From assembly GCF_014145635.1 (NCBI RefSeq), contig NZ_JACHTC010000003.1, forward strand, positions 124,001 to 188,000: a stretch of 64,000 nucleotides of DNA, in the 5' to 3' direction. A model generated the notes under the pieces. It was given only the letters and a program-made list of their open reading frames with translations, was not told where the DNA came from and did no database searches. Positions 54,948 to 64,000 of this stretch are shown in pieces. The stretch is from Myroides sp. WP-1 (GTDB taxonomy: Bacteria; Bacteroidota; Bacteroidia; Flavobacteriales; Flavobacteriaceae). Every line of letters begins with the position of its first letter. Positions within the stretch are counted from its first letter, which is position 1. The position numbers were made by a program, and so were the translations under genes.

Positions 54948-56405
54948 TTATTCTTGCTTTTCAATAAATTCTTTAATTTTTCTAAAAAAGTTCCCGATGA
55001 AACTACTTTCGAAGCGATCTGCCGTACTAGGTTGCGCTTCTTTTGGCTCTTCAATGGGTTGTGAACGCTGCACTTCAACTCGAGGTTGACTTACAGGTTC
55101 AACTGGCTCTTTTGGAGTGTTTACTTCGACTTCTCCTACAGGAGATCCGTAAACAGCTCTTCTTTCTTCTGGTTTGAATTCAACTTTTGTTTCTGCTTTT
55201 GTTTCCGTTGCTTTGAGCTCTTCTACAGAAACCGCTCCTTTTTTGCGGTGTTTTTCGCTCTCCATTACCAAACCAACTCCCGTTGCATATAATGGACTTG
55301 AAACTTCTAAGCTTGAATCTCCAGCTAAATGCTCATTTGGATATCCAATACGCGTATCGATTCCTGTGATATATTCGACTAATTGTTTAATATGTTTGAG
55401 TTCTGACCCTCCTCCTGTTAAAACAATTCCTGCGATTAATTTCTTCTGCGGATTTTCATATCCATAACTTTTAATTTCAGAAAAAACCAATTGCACAATC
55501 TCTTCAACACGTGCATTTATAATTTTAGAAAGATTTTTTAAAGAAATTTCTTTGGGTTCCTTTCCTCTTAATCCAGGGATAGAGACGATTTCATTGTCTT
55601 TATTTTCACCTGGCCAAGCAGAACCAAATTTTACTTTTAGAATCTCTGCTTGACGTTCAATAATAGAACATCCTTCTTTGATATCTTCCGTGATAACATT
55701 TCCTCCAAAAGGAACTACAGCCGTATGGCGAATAATTCCATCTTTAAAAATGGCTAAATCTGTTGTTCCCCCTCCTATATCAATTAAAGCAACACCGGCT
55801 TCTTTTTCTTCTTGACTCAATACTGCTTCTGCAGAAGCAAGAGGTTCTAAGGTAATTCCCGCTAGTTCTAGTCCGGCATCTTTGATACAACGTCCAGCGT
55901 TTTTAATCAAAGCAGCTTGTCCTACTACAACGTGAAATGTAGCCTCCAAACGACTTCCATACATACCTACCGGTTCTTTGATTCCCGGTTCTCCGTCAAT
56001 TTTAAACTCTTGTGGTAAAACATGAATAATCTCCTCTCCTGGTAACATACTTAATTTCTGTACCTGATTGATCAATTGTTCAATATCTTTATCGCCAATT
56101 ACCTCATCTGGGTTAGGGCGACTAATATAATCACTATGCTGAATACTTCGGATGTGTTGTCCTGCAATCCCTACAACTACATTTTTAATCTTGTAACCTG
56201 CCTGAGCTTCTGCATCAGCAACTGCATGTTGAATCGATTGAATGGTTTGCGTAATATTATTTACCACTCCTCTTTTCACACCTAAGCTTTTTGCCTTACC
56301 CAAACCTAAGATCTCCAGCTTACCGTATTCATTCTTTTTACCTATCATTGCAACAATCTTTGTTGTCCCAATGTCTAAACCAACAGCTATATTTTCTTTT
56401 TCCAT
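54948..56405 (-). CDS. ftsA: Cell division protein FtsA
   Basis: Actin-like ATPase that tethers FtsZ to the membrane. Phosphate loop 1 is VGLDIGTTKIVAMIG at the start, and ALIDIGGGTTDLAIF and GIVLTGGGSELKHI are the other nucleotide loops. The C-terminus (SSFIGNFFRKIKEFIEKQE) is the amphipathic membrane-targeting helix, separated from the core by a Glu/Pro-rich linker. 485 residues from the ATG at 56405. An earlier in-frame start at 56426 would overlap ftsQ and is not needed. It lies 8 bases after ftsQ. Confidence 0.97.
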   Translation of the reverse strand: MEKENIAVGLDIGTTKIVAMIGKKNEYGKLEILGLGKAKSLGVKRGVVNNITQTIQSIQHAVADAEAQAGYKIKNVVVGIAGQHIRSIQHSDYISRPNPDEVIGDKDIEQLINQVQKLSMLPGEEIIHVLPQEFKIDGEPGIKEPVGMYGSRLEATFHVVVGQAALIKNAGRCIKDAGLELAGITLEPLASAEAVLSQEEKEAGVALIDIGGGTTDLAIFKDGIIRHTAVVPFGGNVITEDIKEGCSIIERQAEILKVKFGSAWPGENKDNEIVSIPGLRGKEPKEISLKNLSKIINARVEEIVQLVFSEIKSYGYENPQKKLIAGIVLTGGGSELKHIKQLVEYITGIDTRIGYPNEHLAGDSSLEVSSPLYATGVGLVMESEKHRKKGAVSVEELKATETKAETKVEFKPEERRAVYGSPVGEVEVNTPKEPVEPVSQPRVEVQRSQPIEEPKEAQPSTADRFESSFIGNFFRKIKEFIEKQE

Positions 56406-56413
56406 ACTCAATT

Positions 56414-57151
56414 TTATTTTGAACACACCACTTGTTGGGTAAATTTCAGATTGATCTTTTTATAACTATCTATTTCAATTTTTTCATCTATTGCATATTG
56501 TATAAACGCCTTGTAATTCATGAGTTTTCGTTCCATTTCATTAAAACCTCCAAACAGAATTTGAAAGGTATTCACTCGACTTTTCAAATAAATCACTTCG
56601 CCAGGCTGAATGCTAATTCCCGTAATTTCTTGCTTGAGAAATTCATCTGCATTAATCAGTTCCAACATTTGTTTCAAAGCTTCTTGCGATTCACTCTTAA
56701 TGCTTCCTTCAACCAAAATTACGCGTTCTGCATAATTGTCTGACAACGGCATTTTAGCTCCATTCTCATCCAAATAATACGAATCGTTTTCGCCAACTAC
56801 TCTGCCTATCGCTTTTTTTTGGTTGACTTCTACTTTTAAGATTCCATCAATTGTTACATACACTTCGGCGTCTTTAATCAATCTATTTTCCAATACACTT
56901 TTTTCAAGTATATTCAGATCAATTGTCGTTCGATCTTGAGCAGTAACTGTTCCGCTTTGGTGTTTTACAATATCGCTAACATCACTAGAAGTTACAAAAT
57001 GTCGTTCTTCTCCTTTAAAGAGGATTTCTACCCCTTTCAAATTTCGATGTGTGCTCCTATCATTGCTAAAAGAATATAAAAACAAGGCGACTCCTAGCAC
57101 CATCAAGATGCGCAAATCAGACCATTTTATTTTCTTCAACAATTTTTTCAT
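56414..57151 (-). CDS. ftsQ: Cell division protein FtsQ
   Basis: Bitopic inner-membrane divisome protein, 245 residues. A positively charged start (MKKLLKKIKWSD) is followed by one membrane helix (LRILMVLGVALFLYSFS), then a POTRA-like domain (VEILFKGEERHFVTSSDVSDIV) and the FtsQ beta domain with the DxxGxxxP-type motif YLDENGAKMPLSD. Sequence similarity within the family is low, so context (murC-ftsQ-ftsA) is a large part of the call. Confidence 0.93.
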   Translation of the reverse strand: MKKLLKKIKWSDLRILMVLGVALFLYSFSNDRSTHRNLKGVEILFKGEERHFVTSSDVSDIVKHQSGTVTAQDRTTIDLNILEKSVLENRLIKDAEVYVTIDGILKVEVNQKKAIGRVVGENDSYYLDENGAKMPLSDNYAERVILVEGSIKSESQEALKQMLELINADEFLKQEITGISIQPGEVIYLKSRVNTFQILFGGFNEMERKLMNYKAFIQYAIDEKIEIDSYKKINLKFTQQVVCSK

Positions 57152-57154
57152 TTT

Positions 57155-58504
57155 TTATTTTCCTTCTAAAGCTAGTTTAATATCCTGTACCATTTCTCCA
57201 ATATCGCCTGCTCCAATAGTCAGAATAATTTCTGCATCTGACTTTGTTAGATGCTCGATTAAATCTTCTTTCGCTACTAGTTGCTTTTCTTTTGAAGTCA
57301 ATTGCTCCAATAGTTTAGCAGAAGTAACCCCTTCAATCGGCAATTCGCGTGCGGGATAAATATCCAACAAAATCACATTGTCAAAAGTAGATAGCGCCGC
57401 TGCAAATTCATCCATAAAATCTCTTGTTCTACTGTACAAATGTGGTTGAAAAACAGCTACTATTTTTTTATCTCCATGCATTTCGTGTACGCCCTGACTT
57501 GCTGCTTTAATTTCTGTTGGATGATGCGCATAATCATCGATATAAATCAAATCGTCTCTTCTTATTTTATAAGAAAATCTACGACGTACACCGCGAAAAC
57601 TCTTCAATCCTTCCACCAAAACTTGCGTATCCACTCCGTAATCACTTGCCATCGCAAAAGCCATTAACGCATTTGAAAGGTTGTGTCTGCCTGGTAATCC
57701 AAAGGAAACCTTGTGAATCGTTTCTTTCGGAGTTACTATATCAAACACATACCATCCTTGGACTACTTTTATATTTTCTGCGCGATAAAGACAGTTTGGT
57801 CCAAATCCCACTTGAATTCCTGCTAAGCTTACCGCTTCTGTAACAAATAATTTATTTGCATCAGGCAAACGATGAGCAAAATCGGTAAAAGCAACCAACA
57901 TTTCCTCTGCTGTTCCAAATATATCCAAGTGATCTGCCTCGGTAGAGGTGATGCAAGCTACATTGGGAAACAAACGCAAAAAAGAACGATCAAATTCATC
58001 CGCTTCTACAACGGTTATGGTTTTACCACTTCCGATTAGATTGGTTTGGTAGTTTTCCACTACTCCTCCAACAAAAGCAGTAACATCAAGTCCTGCTTGA
58101 AACAACAAATGTCCAAGGATACTTGTCGTTGTCGTTTTACCATGTGTTCCTGCTACAGCAAAGCAGTAGGTATCTTTGGTAATAATTCCCAATACTTCAG
58201 AACGTTTTTTAATTTCAAATTGGTTTGATTTGAAATAATTCCACTCTGAATGTTCTTGAGGAACAGCCGGAGTAACAACAACCAATGTTGACGTTACTTC
58301 CTTGTAATTTGCGCGAATTAAATCCACATTATCTTCATAGTGAATCTCAATTCCCGCTGCTTCTAATTCTTGTGTCAATTGCGTTGATACTTTATCATAT
58401 CCTGCAACTTCTTTTCCAATGAATTTAAAATAACGAGCTAAGGCACTCATTCCAATACCTCCTATTCCAATAAAATATACGCTCTTAATGCTATTTATAT
58501 CCAT
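57155..58504 (-). CDS. murC: UDP-N-acetylmuramate-L-alanine ligase
   Basis: Cytosolic ATP-dependent ligase adding L-Ala to UDP-MurNAc. N-terminal Rossmann part (SVYFIGIGGIGMSALARYF), ATP-binding P-loop VAGTHGKTTTTSILG (about 118-132), EADEFDRSFL and the C-terminal IYIDDYAHHPTEI. 449 residues. It lies 3 bases before ftsQ and 4 bases after murG. Confidence 0.98.
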   Translation of the reverse strand: MDINSIKSVYFIGIGGIGMSALARYFKFIGKEVAGYDKVSTQLTQELEAAGIEIHYEDNVDLIRANYKEVTSTLVVVTPAVPQEHSEWNYFKSNQFEIKKRSEVLGIITKDTYCFAVAGTHGKTTTTSILGHLLFQAGLDVTAFVGGVVENYQTNLIGSGKTITVVEADEFDRSFLRLFPNVACITSTEADHLDIFGTAEEMLVAFTDFAHRLPDANKLFVTEAVSLAGIQVGFGPNCLYRAENIKVVQGWYVFDIVTPKETIHKVSFGLPGRHNLSNALMAFAMASDYGVDTQVLVEGLKSFRGVRRRFSYKIRRDDLIYIDDYAHHPTEIKAASQGVHEMHGDKKIVAVFQPHLYSRTRDFMDEFAAALSTFDNVILLDIYPARELPIEGVTSAKLLEQLTSKEKQLVAKEDLIEHLTKSDAEIILTIGAGDIGEMVQDIKLALEGK

Positions 58505-58508
58505 TTTT

Positions 58509-59603
58509 CTACTTCTTCATTAATTCTACGATCTGATCTACTATATCTTTTGTTGCTTGGGGCAAAGCTAATTTTCTAAAATTTTGTCCCAGCTCCACTT
58601 GTCTTTCTCTATTTTCAAACAAGTCTTTGAATGTTGGAACAAACCTTTCATTCAACTCGCTTTCTTTAATCAAAAGTGCCGCATTTTGTTCCGTTATGCT
58701 TCTGGCATTCTTGGTTTGATGATCCTCTGCTACATTAGGAGATGGGATGAATATTACCGCCTTCCCTACTAATGCTAATTCCGATACAGAAGAAGCACCT
58801 GCACGAGAAATAATACTATCCGCTGCTGCATAGGCTAAATCCATGCGATCCACAAAGGCGCGAACCTTTACATCTGCTGATTCGTATTTTTTATATTCTT
58901 CATAGTAGAATTTCCCACATTGCCAGATCAATTGAATCCCCATATCTTTAAACAGAGGCAACTGTTCTTCAATTAATTGGTTTATTCTACGTGCACCCAA
59001 ACTTCCACCTAGAACTAACAGCGTATTCTTTGTTGTGTCCAACTCAAAATAAGCGATTGCTTCCTCGCGTTTTGCTGCCACTTCGAGTAATCCCTGACGA
59101 ACAGGGTTACCTGTTTTTATTATTTTAAATGCGGGAAAATAACGTTCTAATCCGTCATAAGCCACACAAATTTTATCTACTTCCTTTCCCAAAAGTTTAT
59201 TGGTAATACCAGGAAATGAATTTTGCTCTTGTATTAAGGTTGGTATTCCTTTTCCTGCTGCAACTTTTACAACAGCGCCACTTGCAAATCCTCCTGTACC
59301 AATAACCACATCGGGTTTAAATGTTTTGACAATTTTTCTCGATTTCTTTAGGCTGCTTAAAAGCTTAAAGGGAAACATCAAATTATCTAAGGTTAATTTT
59401 CGCTGAATACCCGAAATCCACAATCCTTCGATTGGGTAACCTGCTGCGGGTACTCTTTGCATCTCCATCTTTCCTTCTGCTCCAACGAATAAAATATCAG
59501 CATTGGGAAATCTCACTTTTAACTCATCAGCAATTGCCAATGCAGGAAAGATATGTCCTCCTGTTCCACCACCACTTAATATAAACTTCGGTTTATGTTC
59601 CAT
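58509..59603 (-). CDS. murG: UDP-GlcNAc-lipid I N-acetylglucosaminyltransferase MurG
   Basis: Membrane-associated GT-B enzyme making lipid II. The glycine-rich loop [16 protein letters not shown] (about 10-25), [15 protein letters not shown], the second loop [12 protein letters not shown], and the UDP-GlcNAc site [24 protein letters not shown] are all present. 364 residues. Confidence 0.97.
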   Translation of the reverse strand: MEHKPKFILSGGGTGGHIFPALAIADELKVRFPNADILFVGAEGKMEMQRVPAAGYPIEGLWISGIQRKLTLDNLMFPFKLLSSLKKSRKIVKTFKPDVVIGTGGFASGAVVKVAAGKGIPTLIQEQNSFPGITNKLLGKEVDKICVAYDGLERYFPAFKIIKTGNPVRQGLLEVAAKREEAIAYFELDTTKNTLLVLGGSLGARRINQLIEEQLPLFKDMGIQLIWQCGKFYYEEYKKYESADVKVRAFVDRMDLAYAAADSIISRAGASSVSELALVGKAVIFIPSPNVAEDHQTKNARSITEQNAALLIKESELNERFVPTFKDLFENRERQVELGQNFRKLALPQATKDIVDQIVELMKK

Positions 59604-59609
59604 TTGCTT

Positions 59610-60854
59610 TTATTCTTCTGTACTATTTTTTTCTAATCGTTCAAGGTGCAAATCGTGCAACATTTCCTGTTCCATTTGCTCTTCTTCTTTTCTCTTTTGT
59701 TCTTCTGCTTGTACTTCTGCTTCTTTTTTGGTCACGCTGAGAATTACGGCAATGGCAAAACACGTCATCCAAATGGCGGTTCCACCGCTACTCACTAGAG
59801 GTAAAGCCTGTCCTGTTGTTGGCAGGAGGGAAACGGCTACTCCCATATTAATTAGTGCTTGAAAGATGAGATAAAATCCCAAACCTGCGACTAATAGTTT
59901 TCCAAAGAGCGTGGGTGCTTTATGCACGGCAATGAGGAAGCGATAAAACAGCAAGAGGTAAATCCCCAAGATCGTCAATCCGCCAAATAGTCCCCATTCT
60001 TCAACAATGATGGCGAAGATAAAATCCGAAGAAGACTGAGGTAAAAAGTTCTTCAATACACTTTTACCAGGTCCTACTCCAAACAATCCTCCATTGGCAA
60101 TGGCCATTTTTGCATTTTCAACTTGGTACAAATCTCGGGTTCCATCATCCGGACCTGTGAATCGATCTATACGACTAATCCACGTATCCACACGATTGGG
60201 AAATGCCCCAGGAAAAGCTTTAGCAACCAAGATAAACAAAAGCATACAACTAGCGCCTATTCCGATAATGGTCATCAAGTATTTGAACGGATACTTCCCG
60301 ATAAACACCAAAACACAGACCATACAAAAGATCAAAGCCGCCGTTGAGAAGTTAGCTGGCAAAATCAATCCGATAATGACTAATACGGGTACCCATAATT
60401 GCCAAAAGGATTTTTTAAATGTAACTACCTCATCTTTAATACCCGTCAAATATTGCGCGACATACATCAGCAAAATTATTGCTGCAGTAGATGACGGCTG
60501 AAACTGACCTAATAAAGGGATTTTCAACCATCTACTAGCATTCGCTCCTCCAATTGTATTTCCTTTTAACAATGTATACAACAAAAGCAAGGCTATGATA
60601 GGCATTCCTATAATGGCGATTTTCCGAAAGAGCGCATAGTCTCTTTTGTGAAAATACCACATGATGCAAATTCCAATAAATAAATGAACGAAATGTCGAA
60701 ACAAATAATCGGTTGTAGCCTTTCCTGTTCCGATGGTGTAAACTAGATTCGTACTTGCACTATACACAGGTAAAAAAGAAAGCATGGCCAATAAAATTGC
60801 TAATGCCCATATAATTTTATCCCCGTATAATAATGAAAGTAGTTTTTTCATCAT
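59610..60854 (-). CDS. ftsW: Peptidoglycan polymerase FtsW (SEDS family)
   Basis: Lipid II glycosyltransferase of the divisome, multi-pass inner-membrane protein. About ten membrane helices are visible in 414 residues, with SEDS motifs WLKIPLLGQFQPSS, PDDGTRDLYQVENAKMAIAN, FVLIVGEEWG-like (FAIIVEEWGLFGG) and LPTTGQALPLVSSGG. The last 45 residues are a Glu/Lys/Gln-rich cytosolic tail. Location in the cluster favours FtsW over RodA. The second Met is an alternative start. Confidence 0.96.
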   Translation of the reverse strand: MMKKLLSLLYGDKIIWALAILLAMLSFLPVYSASTNLVYTIGTGKATTDYLFRHFVHLFIGICIMWYFHKRDYALFRKIAIIGMPIIALLLLYTLLKGNTIGGANASRWLKIPLLGQFQPSSTAAIILLMYVAQYLTGIKDEVVTFKKSFWQLWVPVLVIIGLILPANFSTAALIFCMVCVLVFIGKYPFKYLMTIIGIGASCMLLFILVAKAFPGAFPNRVDTWISRIDRFTGPDDGTRDLYQVENAKMAIANGGLFGVGPGKSVLKNFLPQSSSDFIFAIIVEEWGLFGGLTILGIYLLLFYRFLIAVHKAPTLFGKLLVAGLGFYLIFQALINMGVAVSLLPTTGQALPLVSSGGTAIWMTCFAIAVILSVTKKEAEVQAEEQKRKEEEQMEQEMLHDLHLERLEKNSTEE

Positions 60855-60874
60855 CTACTTTAATTTATTTTATA

Positions 60875-62206
60875 TTATAATTTCAATACTTCCTCTTTGA
60901 ACTGTCGTCCTCTATCTTCATAGCTTGTAAACAAATCAAAACTTGCACAAGCTGGTGAAAGTAAAACGGTATCTCCTCCTTCGGCTAAAGCTTTGGCTTG
61001 AACTACAGCATCATGCATGGATTGCACTTCTACTAAATCGTCTACAACCTTTTCATATGCTGCCTTTATTTTTTGGTTATCTACTCCCAAACAAACAATT
61101 GCTTTGACTTTTTCGCGTACTAAAGGCATTAGTTCATCATAATCGTTTCCTTTGTCTACCCCTCCAACAATCCAAACGGTTGGTGTTTTCATGCTCTCTA
61201 AAGCAAAAAAAGTGGCGTTTACATTGGTTGCTTTTGAATCGTTGATGTATTGAACATTTTCTACTTTCAGTACTTTCTCTAAACGATGCTCAACTCCTTG
61301 AAAATCTGACAAACTTTCACGTATTACATTCTTTCTAATTCGCTTTAACTGCGCTATTGTTGTTGCTGCCATAACATTTTTTACGTTGTGCATCCCTTCT
61401 AGAGCTACTTCCTTAATAGGTAATACAAATTTTTCATCACTCATATTCACTATAATTTTATCGTCTTCCACATAGGCTCCTTTTTCTAACTTATGTTTGA
61501 TAGAGAAAGGCAACTTCTGTGCTTTTACCTCATGCTCGCTTAACCATTTCTGAATTTCAACGTCGTCATAGTCGTAAATCAAATAGTCTTCTGCTGTTTG
61601 ATTCATTGTAATTCTAAACTTTGAAGCGATATAATTCTCATACTTATAGTCATATCGATCTAAATGATCTGGACTAATATTGGTAATTACTGCAATATGG
61701 GGTCTGTAGGTTTCTATACCATCTAATTGAAAACTACTCAACTCCAAAACATAACACTTTGCAGGATCTACCTTTACTTGCTCCGCATAACTCTGACCAA
61801 TATTTCCACCTAAGCCGACATGTAGTCCACCTTGTTTCAATATATGATAGGTTAACATCGTAGTTGTCGTTTTTCCGTTACTTCCCGTAATAGCTACCGA
61901 CAACGCATCATTAAAAGGATAAGCAAACTCTATTTCTGAGATTACTTTAATTCCCTTTGCTACAATTTTTTTTACGATTGGTGCCTTATCTGGTATTCCA
62001 GGGCTTTTTACAACGATATCTGCATCTAATATTTTAGCTTCGGTATGTTGTTGTTCTTCCCAATCGATTTCGTTATCTATAAGAACTTTTTTATATTTTT
62101 CTTGGATACTTCCATAATCTGAAACGAAAGCGTCATATCCTTTTTCAATGGCTAATAGAGCTGTTCCAACTCCACTTTCTCCTCCACCTAAAATAACCAC
62201 TTTCAT
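60875..62206 (-). CDS. murD: UDP-N-acetylmuramoylalanine-D-glutamate ligase
   Basis: Adds D-Glu to UDP-MurNAc-L-Ala. N-terminal VVILGGGESGVGTALLA, ATP loop AITGSNGKTTTTMLTYHIL (about 108-126), ELSSFQLDGIE, INDSKATNVNATFFAL and the end LLSPACASFDLFTSYEDRG are diagnostic. 443 residues. It starts 3 bases after mraY. Confidence 0.98.
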   Translation of the reverse strand: MKVVILGGGESGVGTALLAIEKGYDAFVSDYGSIQEKYKKVLIDNEIDWEEQQHTEAKILDADIVVKSPGIPDKAPIVKKIVAKGIKVISEIEFAYPFNDALSVAITGSNGKTTTTMLTYHILKQGGLHVGLGGNIGQSYAEQVKVDPAKCYVLELSSFQLDGIETYRPHIAVITNISPDHLDRYDYKYENYIASKFRITMNQTAEDYLIYDYDDVEIQKWLSEHEVKAQKLPFSIKHKLEKGAYVEDDKIIVNMSDEKFVLPIKEVALEGMHNVKNVMAATTIAQLKRIRKNVIRESLSDFQGVEHRLEKVLKVENVQYINDSKATNVNATFFALESMKTPTVWIVGGVDKGNDYDELMPLVREKVKAIVCLGVDNQKIKAAYEKVVDDLVEVQSMHDAVVQAKALAEGGDTVLLSPACASFDLFTSYEDRGRQFKEEVLKL

Positions 62207-62209
62207 ATC

Positions 62210-63421
62210 CTATCTCAATTTTAGTGAAATCACACAGAACACACCTAAAAGAATAGCTATAATCCAAAAGCGGGTAACTATTTTACTTTCGTGATATCCT
62301 TTCTTTTGAAAGTGATGGTGCAAAGGAGACATTAAAAATATTCGCCTTCCTTCACCGTATTTATTCTTCGTGTATTTGAAATAGCTCACTTGTAACACCA
62401 CTGATAATGTTTCAGCAAAAAACACGGCGCACAATACAGGAATTAATAATTCCTTACGTACAGCTATGGCTAATACTGCAATAATTCCCCCTATGGTTAA
62501 ACTACCTGTATCTCCCATAAACACTTGTGCAGGAAAGGTATTATACCACAAGAAACCAATCAATGCCCCAATAAATGCAGAGACAAAGACCGTCATTTCA
62601 CCTGAATTTGGGATATACATGATATCTAAATAATTGGCAAAAATCACGTTTCCTGATATAAAGGCAAAAATTCCCAATACAAAGGTGGATATCGCAGAAG
62701 TACCTGCGGCTAATCCGTCAATACCATCTGTTAAATTTGCACCATTTGATACTGCTGTTACAATAAAAATCACAATTGGAATAAAGATCAACCACGCATA
62801 ATCTGTTGCTCCTTCACCCATCCAGCTGATTAACATACTGTAATCAAATTCGTTATTTTTAAAGAACGGAATCGTTGTTGCTGTTGACTTTACATCATAT
62901 TGACTAACAGCAACCTCACTTAACATGTGTTTTGCAGGAACTTCGCGAACTGTTACAGCAGGACTGAAGTACAAGACTGAACCTACAATAAGTCCTAATC
63001 CAACTTGTCCAATAACCTTGAATCGCCCTTTTAATCCTTCTTTATCTTTTTTAAATACTTTAATATAATCATCTAGAAAACCAATAGCACCCATCCACAC
63101 TGTTGTAAGAATAAGCAGTAGTACATAGATATTATCTAATCTAGCAAACAGTAATACAGGAATTAACGTTGCTACAATAATGATGACTCCTCCCATTGTA
63201 GGAGTACCTGATTTTTCTTTTTGTCCTTCTAAACCTAGTTCTCTAACTGTTTCTCCAATTTGCATTTTTCTCAAACGAGCAATAATGCGTTTTCCATAAA
63301 TAATTGAGATCAACAACGAGAAGATCATCGCCATACCAGAACGGAACGTAATATACTGGAACACACCTGCTCCTGGTATTTTGAATAAACTTTCTAAGTA
63401 TTGAAATACGTAATACAACAT
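62210..63421 (-). CDS. mraY: Phospho-MurNAc-pentapeptide transferase MraY
   Basis: Polytopic inner-membrane enzyme making lipid I on undecaprenyl phosphate. About ten membrane helices in 403 residues. Catalytic blocks seen are [16 protein letters not shown] (about 116), [13 protein letters not shown] (about 230), [12 protein letters not shown] and the His motif [11 protein letters not shown]. The loop near 165-200 is longer than in E. coli MraY, as is common in Bacteroidota. Confidence 0.98.
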   Translation of the reverse strand: MLYYVFQYLESLFKIPGAGVFQYITFRSGMAMIFSLLISIIYGKRIIARLRKMQIGETVRELGLEGQKEKSGTPTMGGVIIIVATLIPVLLFARLDNIYVLLLILTTVWMGAIGFLDDYIKVFKKDKEGLKGRFKVIGQVGLGLIVGSVLYFSPAVTVREVPAKHMLSEVAVSQYDVKSTATTIPFFKNNEFDYSMLISWMGEGATDYAWLIFIPIVIFIVTAVSNGANLTDGIDGLAAGTSAISTFVLGIFAFISGNVIFANYLDIMYIPNSGEMTVFVSAFIGALIGFLWYNTFPAQVFMGDTGSLTIGGIIAVLAIAVRKELLIPVLCAVFFAETLSVVLQVSYFKYTKNKYGEGRRIFLMSPLHHHFQKKGYHESKIVTRFWIIAILLGVFCVISLKLR

Positions 63422-63436
63422 AACTATTTTCCTTTA

Positions 63437-64000
63437 CTATAGTTCTAAAAACTCCTTTACAATTTCCAAATCACTAAAGTGACTTCTTACTCCTTTAATC
63501 TCTTGGTACGTTTCGTGTCCTTTTCCTGCGATTAATATAATATCGCCTGGTGAAGCTTGTTGACAAGCTAGTTTTATCGCTTGTTTTCGATCCTCCACCA
63601 CAATGGTTTTCATTTTATTTTGCGGTTCTACACCAGCTTCAATATCTTCTAATATCGCGGCAGGTTCTTCGAATCGCGGATTATCTGACGTAAATATTAC
63701 TCTATTGCTTAGGTCAGACGCTATTTTTCCCATTTCTGGGCGTTTTGTTTTATCTCTATTTCCTCCACATCCTACAACAGTGATTAACTGTTCGTTGTTT
63801 GTGCGGATACTGTTAATCGTGTCAATTACATTTGCTAATGCATCAGGTGTGTGTGCATAATCCACAATAGCTGTTACATTTTTAGACGATACAATATATT
63901 GAAAGCGACCTTCTACACTAGTTAGCTTACTTAAATGGATCAATGCTTCTTCTAGTGGCACTCCCAATTCTACAGTTGCACCCAATACTGCTAATAAATT
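63437..64000 (-). CDS. murE: UDP-MurNAc-L-Ala-D-Glu-diaminopimelate ligase MurE, C-terminal part (runs off the right edge)
   Basis: 188 codons of the C-terminal half remain in frame up to the window edge. The central-to-C-terminal blocks VDYAHTPDALANVID, VVGCGGNRDKTKRPEMGKIA, TSDNPRFEEP (the DNPR type specific for meso-diaminopimelate) and ILIAGKGHETYQEI identify MurE. It precedes mraY by 15 bases. It is incomplete only because of the window edge. Confidence 0.96.
   Translation of the reverse strand, partial: NLLAVLGATVELGVPLEEALIHLSKLTSVEGRFQYIVSSKNVTAIVDYAHTPDALANVIDTINSIRTNNEQLITVVGCGGNRDKTKRPEMGKIASDLSNRVIFTSDNPRFEEPAAILEDIEAGVEPQNKMKTIVVEDRKQAIKLACQQASPGDIILIAGKGHETYQEIKGVRSHFSDLEIVKEFLEL

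Noticed and set aside
56406..56426. Longer ftsA starting at 56426
   Set aside because: It would overlap the end of ftsQ, and conserved FtsA sequence begins at the ATG at 56405.

Overview
The window is a 64 kb stretch of a Flavobacteriaceae-like (Bacteroidota) chromosome. The sequence supports this in several ways. There is a complete gldKLMN gliding/type IX secretion cluster. FtsZ has the long C-terminal tail seen in flavobacteria, and the primary sigma factor is short and lacks region 1.1. Promoters have TAnnTTTG(C) -7 boxes, and Shine-Dalgarno sequences are almost absent. Secreted proteins mostly end their signal peptides in 'AQ'. A trimethylamine-monooxygenase-like gene makes a Myroides-type organism plausible, but that is inference. 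GC content is low throughout.

Layout. 1-629: start of era (partial). 0.8-7.1 kb: CatB-like acetyltransferase; two identical initiator tRNA genes in direct repeat flanking a stress-type cassette (peroxiredoxin-like protein, AraC regulator, esterase, NAD(P)H oxidoreductase); SseB/TPR protein; secreted unknown. 7.2-18.7 kb (minus strand): ABC-F ATPase, FAD oxidoreductase, gldN-gldM-gldL-gldK, an arginase-fold protein with degenerate metal sites, topA. 19.2-26.0 kb (plus): miaB, a sigma-54 activator without receiver domain, lptE, a TPR protein, secG, groES, groEL. 26.1-37.9 kb: pdxH-like gene, rpe, lipB, a Pmp3-like peptide, lysS, rpoD, tmm-like gene with a long structured leader, a small membrane protein, a ketopantoate-reductase-like gene, pnp, rpsO, fRMsr/GAF protein. 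38.0-41.2 kb: a probable metal (copper?) module of HYC_CC_PP protein, TonB receptor and secreted HMA protein. 41.5-42.1 kb: tRNA-Arg(UCG) and yqeY. 42.4-49.9 kb: AraC regulator and a six-gene secreted-fibre operon. 50.0-52.6 kb: a JAMM-like lipoprotein with two paralogous exported proteins, partly bracketed by 83-bp direct repeats. 52.9-64.0 kb (minus): division and cell-wall cluster murE-mraY-murD-ftsW-murG-murC-ftsQ-ftsA-ftsZ.

The most interesting locus is 43520-49912. Three small paralogous secreted proteins share a C-terminal G-x-Y-x-T strand. They are followed by a PapD-like periplasmic chaperone, a two-domain protein whose second half resembles the small subunits, and a 909-residue protein arranged like an outer-membrane usher (N-terminal beta domains, long barrel-like middle, two C-terminal beta domains). 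The complement matches an archaic (Csu-type) chaperone-usher pilus, with major pilin, two minor pilins, chaperone, tip adhesin and usher. I see no classical usher sequence motifs, and the organism is a Bacteroidota, where FimA/Mfa1-type pili are the known rule. A terminator after the first subunit gene would make that subunit the most abundant. The operon lies between ftsZ and yqeY, genes I recall as neighbours in many flavobacteria, so the whole 42.1-52.8 kb segment may be an accessory island.

Other points worth a look are the hairpin-rich leader of the tmm-like gene, the flipped terminator loop between the two initiator tRNA copies, the direct repeats around the JAMM cassette, a Shine-Dalgarno sequence in front of rpoD, and a UUCG hairpin with a CA-rich tract in the pnp leader.
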